A stretch of 64,000 nucleotides of DNA. It comes from Flavobacteriia bacterium (lineage in GTDB: Bacteria > Bacteroidota > Bacteroidia > Flavobacteriales > Schleiferiaceae). The stretch's first letter is position 1; the number at the start of each line of letters is the position of its first letter. Made by a program: the position numbers and the translations under genes. The DNA lies in contig JABXHW010000021.1 of NCBI GenBank assembly GCA_013373425.1, positions 124,001 through 188,000 of the forward strand. The letters are read 5' to 3'. Below are positions 26,494 through 33,905 of this stretch, in pieces. The notes beneath the pieces were generated by a model. The model saw only the letters and a program-made list of their open reading frames with translations. It searched no databases and was not told the DNA's origin.

Positions 26494-27414
26494 TTAATAA
26501 TCTAGCATCATCTCTTTCCAAGGGATGATAAGTTGTGCTCCACCCTCCCGAAGCAGGTCGAAATCGGAAGCTTGGTCTGTTGCCAAAAGGAAGAAATCTC
26601 CTCCCCAAGCTCCAAGATGTTTCATCGCTCCGTCGATTTCAGCCCAATCTTCGTTCAGCGTCTCACGCTCTAATATCGTGCCGAGAAGCGACTCGTGTTT
26701 TCGCATGGCAGTTTGGAAGTCGGAAAGCTCTTTAGTAGTAAGCATCTCTTGAGTGAGCTTATTCACTTCAGGTACGAGCGTTTCCCTTTTGGAGAGGTCA
26801 ATGTTGGCGTAGCGGAGCACTTCAGATTTACTGCTCTGCTTCATGCCTGAATACACGAAGTACAGGTGTTCAACGAAAGTCGGGACGTGGTCTACATTCA
26901 CGATTTCTTTCCTAACCTCGCCTTTGCGGTAAACACATCCTCGATTGTAATAGGCAACGGCCACATCGTATCCCGATCCAGTCATGGACGAATCGAAGAG
27001 TTCGAAGGGCTCGACGTTCAGCCATTTGCTTATGAGCGCTACCAAGCTGCTGCTAGTCCCTAGCCCCCATTCCCGAGGGAAGTCCACTTCAGTGCTGACA
27101 TTCCAACCTGAAAATGGGTTGTGACCTTTCAGTTTTGAAAAGTGAAGCAGATTATGAAGGGTTTCGGCGGTGTCAGAATCTGTGAAGTCAATGAGCTTTC
27201 CCTCGCCATCCCACAGTCCTTCAAACCACACCTTCTGGTTGTGATCAACACTTCTCCATTTAAGTCCAGCGCCAGGCGATGGGTTAGCGGTAAGCGACTG
27301 ACCGTATTTAGTAGGTATAGCCCAGGTTCGAGCGCCATCTAGCACGAGATACTCTCCGGAAATCATCAATTTCCCAGACGCTCTCAGCTTTACTTGGTCT
27401 CTATTTTGGCTCAT
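26494..27414 (-). CDS. GYDIA-family GHMP kinase
   Basis: 306 residues with the GHMP fold: substrate loop in SGKLMISGEYLVLDG near 13-27, ATP-binding GLGTSSSL at 117-124, and the family-naming GYDVA at 148-152. Adjacent to HMG-CoA reductase, it is the likely mevalonate or phosphomevalonate kinase of the isoprenoid pathway; which phosphorylation it performs cannot be told from sequence. Its ATG overlaps the reductase stop as ATGA, indicating coupling. Confidence 0.88.
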   Translation of the reverse strand: MSQNRDQVKLRASGKLMISGEYLVLDGARTWAIPTKYGQSLTANPSPGAGLKWRSVDHNQKVWFEGLWDGEGKLIDFTDSDTAETLHNLLHFSKLKGHNPFSGWNVSTEVDFPREWGLGTSSSLVALISKWLNVEPFELFDSSMTGSGYDVAVAYYNRGCVYRKGEVRKEIVNVDHVPTFVEHLYFVYSGMKQSSKSEVLRYANIDLSKRETLVPEVNKLTQEMLTTKELSDFQTAMRKHESLLGTILERETLNEDWAEIDGAMKHLGAWGGDFFLLATDQASDFDLLREGGAQLIIPWKEMMLDY

Positions 27415-28763
27415 TTATCTTTCTTCACATCGCTTCTTGGCACTGGAATTCCACGAATCTCGCAGAATTTTGAAACCACCAAGTTGTGATGAGGAACCTT
27501 GTCTTCAAAGAATTTAACGACTTCGTCGCGTTCTTCTGGAGTAGCCTCCAATTGATTCAAGATGTTGAAGAGGTGCATCTTCATGTGCCCCTTCTGAATA
27601 CCTGTGGTCACCAAGGCGCGTAAGGCACCGAAGTTTTGTGCAAGACCAGATGCTGCTACGATTCCCATGAGGGTTTCGCTATTTGGATGTCCGAGAAGCT
27701 CATGCGCCAATTTCACCATAGGGTGAAGTTTGGTCAATCCGCCAACGGTTCCCAGGGCAAGAGGAATTTCAATCCAAAACTTAAAGATGCCGTCGTCGAT
27801 GGTGCAGTGAGTCAAACTAGAATACTGCCCATTGCGAGCTGCGTAAGTGTGTGATGCTGCCTCAATCGCACGGAAGTCGTTTCCTGTAGCGATGATCACC
27901 GCATCAATACCATTCATGATGCCTTTGTTGTGCGTAGTAGCACGGTATGGCTCCACTTCTGCGATTTGTACCGCACGCTTGAATTTGGTTGCAAACTCCT
28001 CTGGAGTTACACCTTTATCGTCGTTGAGTTCTTCAATTTTACAACTCACTTCAGCGCGTACCACACACTCTGGAGTATAGTTGCTCAAGATGCACATCAC
28101 CACCTGAAGGTCGCGATCTGCTTCGCTGAGTTCCGTGCGCATCGCCACGTCCATCTTCATTACTTGGGCGAATTGCTCCAAGCAAGAGTTGATGAAGTTG
28201 GCACCCATAGAATCACAGGTTTCGAAGCGCGCTTCGATTTGGTAGTAATCTTCGAGTACGTCGGTCCTGTTCACCAATTCAACACTCAAGATTCCACCAC
28301 CTCGGGCTCTCATGTTAGCTGTGAGCTCTTCAGTTTCTTCAAAAAATCTTGGTTTCCAATCTTCGAACATCGACTGAAGCGTATCGAAAGATCCCGCGTA
28401 GTTGAAATGTACGTGACCGATTTTAGTCGTGGAAACAATTTCAGTTTTGAAACCGCCTCTTTTAAGCCAGAAGCCAGCCGCTTTTGAAGCTGCCGCCACC
28501 ACAGAGCTTTCTTCAATCGCCATCGGAAGGGTATAGAGTTCTCCGTTGATTTTGAAATTCGGAGCTACTCCAAATGGCAAGAAATAGTTGGTCACCGTGT
28601 TCTCGATGAAATCGTCGTGCAGTTGCTGACGCTTTTCATTGGAGTGCCAATATTCCTCGAGTAAATTTCTCGCTGCTTCGGGATTTTCGAAGTGCTCGTT
28701 TACTAACCATTCAATCTTTCCTTCTTTGGAAAGTTTGCTAAATCCTTTGATGGGCTGTTTCAT
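27411..28763 (-). CDS. mvaA: Hydroxymethylglutaryl-CoA reductase, class II
   Basis: Reduces HMG-CoA to mevalonate (or the reverse; class II enzymes are named degradative but serve biosynthesis in Bacteroidota). 450 residues. Class II marks include MAIEESSVVAAAS with the catalytic glutamate, CDSMGANFINSCLEQ, GIDAVIIATGNDFRAIEAA and the catalytic histidine in AHELLGHPN. It is coupled to the GHMP kinase and has a TACCTTTG box 19 nt upstream. Confidence 0.93.
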   Translation of the reverse strand: MKQPIKGFSKLSKEGKIEWLVNEHFENPEAARNLLEEYWHSNEKRQQLHDDFIENTVTNYFLPFGVAPNFKINGELYTLPMAIEESSVVAAASKAAGFWLKRGGFKTEIVSTTKIGHVHFNYAGSFDTLQSMFEDWKPRFFEETEELTANMRARGGGILSVELVNRTDVLEDYYQIEARFETCDSMGANFINSCLEQFAQVMKMDVAMRTELSEADRDLQVVMCILSNYTPECVVRAEVSCKIEELNDDKGVTPEEFATKFKRAVQIAEVEPYRATTHNKGIMNGIDAVIIATGNDFRAIEAASHTYAARNGQYSSLTHCTIDDGIFKFWIEIPLALGTVGGLTKLHPMVKLAHELLGHPNSETLMGIVAASGLAQNFGALRALVTTGIQKGHMKMHLFNILNQLEATPEERDEVVKFFEDKVPHHNLVVSKFCEIRGIPVPRSDVKKDK

Positions 28764-28782
28764 GATGTGGTTTTGCTCGTTG

Positions 28783-28790
28783 CAAAGGTA
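28783..28790 (-). promoter_or_regulatory. -7 box for the mevalonate gene pair
   Basis: Reads TACCTTTG on the minus strand, exact consensus, 19 nt before the HMG-CoA reductase start. Confidence 0.55.
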
Positions 28791-28914
28791 AACGAATATG
28801 GGGATACGATTGTTTTCAGGAAGAGAGTTAAAGGTGCGTTAGGGAATTTTGAGTTTCAGGAACTTAACTCCCCAGAAAATGAAACGAGAAAGGGGTGGTG
28901 GAGCAATCGTGACT

Positions 28915-28922
28915 TATCTTTG
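28915..28922 (+). promoter_or_regulatory. -7 box for the zinc-ribbon gene
   Basis: TATCTTTG matches TAnnTTTG exactly, 17 nt before the start at 28940. Confidence 0.5.
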
Positions 28923-28939
28923 TTGCACACTTTCAAAAT

Positions 28940-29224
28940 ATGGCTAGCCAGGTACTTTGCAAATCATGCAAAAATTGGAACCCGTCCACTGAAGATTACT
29001 GTCAATCTTGCGGCACTGAGCTTCATCAGGAGCGAAAGGAGCGGGAAAAAGTTCAACTCGAACGAAGCGAAACTCAAAAGGGCTGGGATGTGCCAGTCAT
29101 CAAAATCAAGCCAACACATCCTTGGTTTATCAAACCATTTCTCTATGTAGCCAGAGCGATTCAACTCGCAGCACTCGCTATTGGTGGAGCGCTGGCATGG
29201 TCGGCTTTCTGGGCTTCCGCATAA
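28940..29224 (+). CDS. Zinc-ribbon membrane protein
   Basis: 94 residues. Two CxxC pairs (CKSC at 7-10 and CQSC at 21-24) form a zinc ribbon, then a charged linker (ERKEREKVQLERSE), then one hydrophobic helix near 72-92. No function known. Its stop overlaps the next start as TAATG, so the pair is coupled; both are small membrane proteins. Confidence 0.7.
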   Translation: MASQVLCKSCKNWNPSTEDYCQSCGTELHQERKEREKVQLERSETQKGWDVPVIKIKPTHPWFIKPFLYVARAIQLAALAIGGALAWSAFWASA

Positions 29225-29595
29225 TGCATCCTCCTCAACCCAAAGCGCTACAACCCTACCTGTTCTTTTCAGGAGTGTTTTTGATTCATCAATACACTCA
29301 AATGATGGGGTGGCATGTCCGTATTCTAGATCACTACCTCGATCCCTTTTTAGCGGTTCCAGTTATGATGGGAACGGCCTTGCTGATCATCAGGCTCTGG
29401 CGTCCAAATGAAGTAATTTACCCTACCACAAACTTGCTGTTTACGGTAGGTTTGATTCTGTTCTTTGAATCAGGTTGGTTTGAAGATCCACGCATTCATC
29501 CAGACGCGTGGGATATTCCGGGATACATTGTCGGGTCTTTATTGTTTCACTTCACCATCAACCGACCTGTAGAGGAATCACCTTCCCATAAGTAG
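29224..29595 (+). CDS. Small four-helix membrane protein
   Basis: 123 residues from the ATG that overlaps the previous stop. Hydrophobic helices lie near 9-27, 42-58, 70-85 and 98-112; the loop HVRILDHYLDPFLAVP is conserved-looking. Small proteins with an LDPFL or LDDLL loop are common in Bacteroidota, but I cannot name the function with confidence. Its 3' end overlaps the convergent secreted-protein gene by 18 bases. Confidence 0.65.
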   Translation: MHPPQPKALQPYLFFSGVFLIHQYTQMMGWHVRILDHYLDPFLAVPVMMGTALLIIRLWRPNEVIYPTTNLLFTVGLILFFESGWFEDPRIHPDAWDIPGYIVGSLLFHFTINRPVEESPSHK

Positions 29596-30138
29596 GTCGC
29601 TCCATTTTTCCACCACCTCCGCCGGAGTTCTGGTGTAGAATCCCATGAAGCCATACTTGGATACAAAAGAGGGGAATGGTGAAGGTGGGTTAACCCAGTG
29701 TTGACCGTCCCATTGCCAGAGATTTAGACCTCGCAAACTCATGTTCTTGGTCTGAGAAAAGTCGGCCACCAGATAGTCGGTAGGTTCTATTTCGAGAACA
29801 TTTCCATCGTAGTCCTGAAGAATTCCTTCCCACTCACCTTCGATGAGCAATCTCGAATCGTCGGAATCCATAAAGGCAACATCGCCAAATGAATAATGGG
29901 ATCTGAAAGCTTCGATAATTTTCGTGTTGTAGTCGTTAATTTCCTCAACCACTTGCTCGTATTCTGACACTGACCCAGATCGGCGCAGGTGCTCAACTCT
30001 GTCTTTTTGCCAAAAGAGACGGACCACCAATATCCCACCTTCAAGTGCTCTGGCAGATTCTTGCGCATCATAGAGAACTGGCTGAGCGGATGCCTTAAAT
30101 CCTAAGGCGATGAACAGCAAGGGAAGAATGTATTTCAT
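29578..30138 (-). CDS. Secreted protein of unknown function
   Basis: 186 residues from the ATG at 30138, with a signal peptide MKYILPLLFIALGFKASAQ. The mature part has the start ILVVRLFWQKDRVEHLRRSG and a tryptophan-rich end (LWQWDGQHWVNPPSPFPSFV). No domain recognised; likely periplasmic. It lies 47 nt after the beta-barrel lipoprotein gene on the same strand. Confidence 0.65.
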   Translation of the reverse strand: MKYILPLLFIALGFKASAQPVLYDAQESARALEGGILVVRLFWQKDRVEHLRRSGSVSEYEQVVEEINDYNTKIIEAFRSHYSFGDVAFMDSDDSRLLIEGEWEGILQDYDGNVLEIEPTDYLVADFSQTKNMSLRGLNLWQWDGQHWVNPPSPFPSFVSKYGFMGFYTRTPAEVVEKWSDLLMGR

Positions 30139-30185
30139 AATGGTGTTTTGCAAGATGACGTGAAATTAAGCCTTGTGGCTGGGGA

Positions 30186-30851
30186 TTAAAAAAGATATCG
30201 CGCTTGAATACTCAATCCGCCTCCCCATTGATAGTCCTCAAATCCATCTGTCCCCATGTTCTGATTGAACTCTACACGAGCTTCAAAATGATTGTTGAAC
30301 CTATGTTGAACGCCAAGTGAAAGTGTACCGAGTTGAGTGATGTTGTCGATATCGATTTCTGCCCCAACGCCATACATTATACTTAAGTAGGGTTGTGTCC
30401 CTCCCGGAGCATTGGCGCGAATCATATATGACAGTCCGAGAGCATTAGCGGTGAGAGAGTTGGAGTCGTCGTTCCATGCAATGAATTGGTAATGTCCACC
30501 TACAAATTGCTGATAGTTCCCCGTTCTGAACAGCTTCCTGTAATAACGAATAGAAGCATTCGTGTTCCTGTTCGGTGTGGTGAATAAATCCATATTGGCC
30601 TGAACGCTGGTGTAGAGGAAATCAAAATCATTCAATGCGCTTCCAACGCCAAGACTGAATGCCGGTTTGAAATTCATTCTCGATTCATCGTCATATCCGG
30701 CAACCGGGCTCATCGACACGCCTCCGTCGAAATAGAGGTCACCTGCCTGTGCAGCCACAGGTGGAGGAGCAACGGAATTGTCTACCATTACTCCACAGGA
30801 AGAGAATAGGGCAGAGTAGAGAAGGAGAAGGCTGATGTGCAGTCGTTTCAT
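30186..30851 (-). CDS. Beta-barrel-like lipoprotein
   Basis: 221 residues. The signal ends in a lipobox LFSSC at about residue 19. Alternating strands (YQFIAWNDDSN, SLTANALGLSYMI, QPYLSIMYGVGAEID) and a C-terminal aromatic residue (IQARYLF) suggest a small outer-membrane barrel or barrel-like fold. It is divergent from the 153-residue outer-membrane gene. Function unknown. Confidence 0.65.
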   Translation of the reverse strand: MKRLHISLLLLYSALFSSCGVMVDNSVAPPPVAAQAGDLYFDGGVSMSPVAGYDDESRMNFKPAFSLGVGSALNDFDFLYTSVQANMDLFTTPNRNTNASIRYYRKLFRTGNYQQFVGGHYQFIAWNDDSNSLTANALGLSYMIRANAPGGTQPYLSIMYGVGAEIDIDNITQLGTLSLGVQHRFNNHFEARVEFNQNMGTDGFEDYQWGGGLSIQARYLF

Positions 30852-30972
30852 GCTGGAGATTTTGAGTGATGTAAATGTACACTCTGTTCAAGAAATTGAA
30901 AGCTGTGTTGAATTCTGTCAATGGGTGTTCAGTGTATTTTCTATCTTTCGACTCGCATTTACAACCTATCAA

Positions 30973-31434
30973 ATGAAGAAGCTCGCTTACACTTCGCTAT
31001 TTGCGCTTTGTGGATTTTTCGGATTCACATCTTTGAACGCTCAAACTCTAGTGGACGTCCATGCTGGATATGATTTCGGATTTGATGCCGCATACCTCGG
31101 TGGCGGTGTTGAAATCAATGAATGGGTATTGCTGACGGCCGACTTGGGAACCAATGCGGATCAGGTGATTACCAAAACGAATATTGCGGTTCGAACGATG
31201 CGTTTTAGAGAAGCTCAAGTAGATGTGTTCCTCGGCCTTGGTGGAGGTAGAGCATGGTCGGTAGTTGAAAATGGCTACGATGATTGGATGGCAGAACTGA
31301 TTGCCACCGTTCAAATTCGTCCTTTTTACTTCGGATATGGCTTGGGCTTTTACACTCCTATCGAGAACCCAAACTTGGAAGGTTTTGGTAACTACCATTA
31401 TTTTAGAGTTGGGGTGTTGTTTGATATGAGGTAG
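30973..31434 (+). CDS. Small outer-membrane beta-barrel protein
   Basis: 153 residues; the ATG at 30973 gives the signal peptide MKKLAYTSLFALCGFFGFTS with cleavage after NAQ. Eight-strand-like pattern: AGYDFGFDAAYLGGG, LTADLGTNADQ, AQVDVFLGLGGG, FYFGYGLGFYTP, ending FRVGVLFDMR. Similar in size to OmpA/OmpW-like porin-fold proteins. A TATCTTTC sequence at 30942-30949, one mismatch to consensus, may be its -7 box. The octamer array starts 4 nt after its stop. Confidence 0.65.
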   Translation: MKKLAYTSLFALCGFFGFTSLNAQTLVDVHAGYDFGFDAAYLGGGVEINEWVLLTADLGTNADQVITKTNIAVRTMRFREAQVDVFLGLGGGRAWSVVENGYDDWMAELIATVQIRPFYFGYGLGFYTPIENPNLEGFGNYHYFRVGVLFDMR

Positions 31435-31438
31435 GTAA

Positions 31439-31494
31439 GCAGGAGCGCAGGAGCGCATGAACGCAGGAGCGCAGGTACGCGTGAACGCACTTAG
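31439..31494. repeat. Second octanucleotide array
   Basis: Seven 8-bp units in unbroken register: GCAGGAGC, GCAGGAGC, GCATGAAC, GCAGGAGC, GCAGGTAC, GCGTGAAC, GCACTTAG. The consensus differs from that of the array before prfB but the period is the same. It lies between the small barrel gene and the first of three TonB-CTD genes. Confidence 0.85.
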
Positions 31495-31516
31495 AATCAC
31501 ACACACCCTTATCATT

Positions 31517-32050
31517 ATGACTCTCTCATTTTCCAAGGTTTCAATTTTATTCTTCGTTTTACTTTCTGGATTGGCGAGTGCCCAAATGTGTCCGGGAGGT
31601 GGAATTTTTGCTCCTCCTCCTAGTTCGGATGAACTGGATGAAAGCGACATGATTGAAGAAGTCGAAGAAATTGAAGGAGGTCGCAAGTATGAATTTACTC
31701 AAGTTACAGAGTTTCCGATAGCTGAAGCATGCGAATCCGCAGCGTCACGCGACGAACAATGGTCATGTACCGTTTATCAAATACAGCGTCACATCGCTAG
31801 TAACTTTGTCTTTCCCGAGGATGCTCGATCTGGTCCAGGAGGCCGGGTGATCATCAACTTTGAGATTAATGCAAAGGGTCAAGTCGTCAACGTGTGTATC
31901 GTCAAGAGTTCGGGAATAGAGAGTATTGATGAGGCAGGGATTATCGCAGTCGCAAGTCTGGATGATTTTCAGCCTGCTCGATTGAATGGGCGTACAGTTC
32001 GAATGACCTATAATGTGCCTATTAACGCAAGTACTGGTAATGATGAGTAG
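31517..32050 (+). CDS. Short exported TonB-C-terminal-domain protein, copy 1
   Basis: 177 residues from the ATG at 31517; an in-frame ATG at 31457 lies in the repeat array and would spoil the signal peptide. Signal ends at ASAQ, then a linker with an acidic run (DELDESDMIEEVEEIE) and a TonB-like C-terminal domain (GRVIINFEINAKGQVVNVCIV ... VRMTYNVPINA). A cysteine pair with spacing C-x11-C precedes the domain. There is no proline-rich spacer or N-terminal anchor of a true TonB. First of three tandem paralogues. Confidence 0.75.
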   Translation: MTLSFSKVSILFFVLLSGLASAQMCPGGGIFAPPPSSDELDESDMIEEVEEIEGGRKYEFTQVTEFPIAEACESAASRDEQWSCTVYQIQRHIASNFVFPEDARSGPGGRVIINFEINAKGQVVNVCIVKSSGIESIDEAGIIAVASLDDFQPARLNGRTVRMTYNVPINASTGNDE

Positions 32051-32495
32051 AATATTTCTCACCCTTTTAGCTGCTTTACTGTTCAGCTTTGCAGCAGTAG
32101 CACAAGAGGTAAGTCCTCAACCTCAAGATCCACCTGTTTCAATACAGAGTGTAGAATCTTATCCCATAGCTCCAGGATGTGCAGATGGCGAAACTTTGGA
32201 TGAGCAGTATGCCTGTCTTACACGGTTCTTACAGAATCACATCCGTGAAAAATTCGAATTTCCGGAACGTGCAAGAGCTCAACAGCAAGGAGGCAGAGTT
32301 TGGATTGGATTCGTAATTGAACTTGACGGTTCGATTTCAAATGTTCGGGTTGATCGCTCGTCGGGAGTTGCGAGCATAGATGCGGAAGCGCTGAGAGTGG
32401 TCCAACTCCTCCCTAAAATGGAAAAGCCCGCAACGCTGAACGGCGAGCCAGTGAAAATTCAATATCACGTGCCAGTAAACGCACAACTCCACTGA
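32040..32495 (+). CDS. Short exported TonB-C-terminal-domain protein, copy 2
   Basis: 151 residues. Two adjacent ATGs (32040 and 32043) both overlap the previous stop, so translation is coupled. Signal peptide ends at AVAQ. The C-x11-C pair (CADGETLDEQYAC) and the domain GRVWIGFVIELDGSISNVRVDRSSGVASIDAEAL match copy 3 closely. Probably periplasmic or outer-membrane associated; function unknown. Confidence 0.75.
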   Translation: MMSRIFLTLLAALLFSFAAVAQEVSPQPQDPPVSIQSVESYPIAPGCADGETLDEQYACLTRFLQNHIREKFEFPERARAQQQGGRVWIGFVIELDGSISNVRVDRSSGVASIDAEALRVVQLLPKMEKPATLNGEPVKIQYHVPVNAQLH

Positions 32496-32541
32496 TCAAA
32501 GAGAGCACGAGTCTTTTTCAATTGATAGTAAATGAATAGTC

Positions 32542-32985
32542 ATGATGAACTTACATAAGCCACTTGTTTTAGCCTTTGTATTCGTTGTTAGTTTCACCGC
32601 TTTCAGTCAAGATGAGAAGGAAGCGCCGAAGAGCTTCATGGAGATTACTTCATTCCCAGTGGCTCCTGGATGCGATGCAGATCAAAGTCAGGATGAAATC
32701 ATGAAGTGCTTTCAAACTTTTGTCTCCAGACATATTTCTGAGAACTTTGAGTATCCAGAAGACGCCAGAGAAGGAGGTCTTGAAGGACGAGTTTGGCTTC
32801 GCTTTATCGTTGAGGCCGATGGCTCAATCAGTAATGTGGAAGTGGTTAGAACTTCAGGCGTGGCAAGCATTGACGCGGAGGGCGTTAGAGTTCTTCAATC
32901 GCTTCCGAAGCTTTCTGCACCAGGTTACCTCGACGGAAGAGCTGTCAGAATGCAGTATTCAATTCCCATCAATGCTCGGATTTAA
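32542..32985 (+). CDS. Short exported TonB-C-terminal-domain protein, copy 3
   Basis: 147 residues with signal peptide ending AFSQ, the C-x11-C pair (CDADQSQDEIMKC) and TonB-like domain GRVWLRFIVEADGSISNVEVV to VRMQYSIPINARI. SNVxVxRxSGVASIDAE is shared with copy 2, showing duplication. It ends 74 nt before the multiheme-cytochrome operon, on the same strand. Confidence 0.75.
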   Translation: MMNLHKPLVLAFVFVVSFTAFSQDEKEAPKSFMEITSFPVAPGCDADQSQDEIMKCFQTFVSRHISENFEYPEDAREGGLEGRVWLRFIVEADGSISNVEVVRTSGVASIDAEGVRVLQSLPKLSAPGYLDGRAVRMQYSIPINARI

Positions 32986-33036
32986 AGATTTCGATCTAAA
33001 TCAATATCTCCCTTTCATTTCCGTTTTGTGAATCCT

Positions 33037-33044
33037 TACTTTAG
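33037..33044 (+). promoter_or_regulatory. Possible -7 box for the multiheme operon
   Basis: TACTTTAG has one mismatch to TAnnTTTG and lies 15 nt before the first gene of the electron-transfer operon. No clear -33 element is visible. Confidence 0.3.
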
Positions 33045-33059
33045 ACTAGGAATTCACAC

Positions 33060-33905
33060 ATGGGAAAACTCGCGCACACCTTGTACATCTGGTCTATGGT
33101 GCTCATCACCGTGGCCGTAACCGTTTATCTCTCATGGGTAGGGTACACGTATTACGCCACCCCAGTAGTCGATCGTTTTTCGCATCCTCAATACGATTGG
33201 TTCAAGTCTTCGGGTACTTTCGGAGGAGGCTTAGGGGTGATTGGAACCATCCTCATTTTTATTGGTGTTGTCCTGTATATAACTGCGAAGAAGTATCGCT
33301 ATTTAGAGCGATGGGTTCGTCTTAAGTACCTACTAGAGTTTCACATCTTCCTATGCACAGTTGGACCCATCATGATCCTTTTTCACACCACCTTCAAGTT
33401 CGGAGGAATTGTATCCATAGCCTTTTGGAGCATGGTGCTCGTTGTGCTAAGTGGAGTCATAGGTCGTTACATTTACCTTCAAATACCCCAGGCTGTTAAC
33501 GGTAGAGCCCTTTCTCTTGAAGAATTGAACGGTATGCGCAATGAAGCCATGGCCAGCATCCGTAAGCAGGAGCAAATTGACGGAGATATCTATAATACCA
33601 TTATGACATTCGACCCGCCGGCAGGTTGGGGATTGAAACCCATTCTCGAGGGAAGGAAACGAATAAAGAAAGTGGCAAATGCACTGGCGAACACTTCACT
33701 GAGTAGACCGGAGCAAGAAGAAATTCTGAAGAATGTGCGAACTGAAATCACATTGAAGAGAAAAATGAAGCGATTAGACTTGATGCAATCGCTCTTCAAG
33801 TACTGGCACGTGGCCCATCGTCCATTCGCTTTAATTATGCTGTTCGTTGTGGTGTTGCATGTTGGAGTGGCAGTGTTTTACTTCGGATATACCTGGGAGT
33901 TTTGA
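33060..33905 (+). CDS. Membrane b-type cytochrome with two H-x13-H helices
   Basis: 281 residues with five hydrophobic helices: about 7-30, 56-75, 91-110, 116-140 and 253-276. His95/His109 and His253/His267 each have H-x13-H spacing within one helix, the pattern that binds two stacked hemes b in ferric-reductase/NOX and cytochrome-b type bundles. A soluble helical segment (about 145-245) separates helices 4 and 5. It should carry electrons across the inner membrane. First gene of a seven-gene operon; its stop overlaps the next start. Confidence 0.75.
   Translation: MGKLAHTLYIWSMVLITVAVTVYLSWVGYTYYATPVVDRFSHPQYDWFKSSGTFGGGLGVIGTILIFIGVVLYITAKKYRYLERWVRLKYLLEFHIFLCTVGPIMILFHTTFKFGGIVSIAFWSMVLVVLSGVIGRYIYLQIPQAVNGRALSLEELNGMRNEAMASIRKQEQIDGDIYNTIMTFDPPAGWGLKPILEGRKRIKKVANALANTSLSRPEQEEILKNVRTEITLKRKMKRLDLMQSLFKYWHVAHRPFALIMLFVVVLHVGVAVFYFGYTWEF

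Noticed and set aside
31457-31516. Earlier ATG for the first TonB-CTD gene
   Set aside because: The extra 20 residues derive from the octamer array and would bury the signal peptide.
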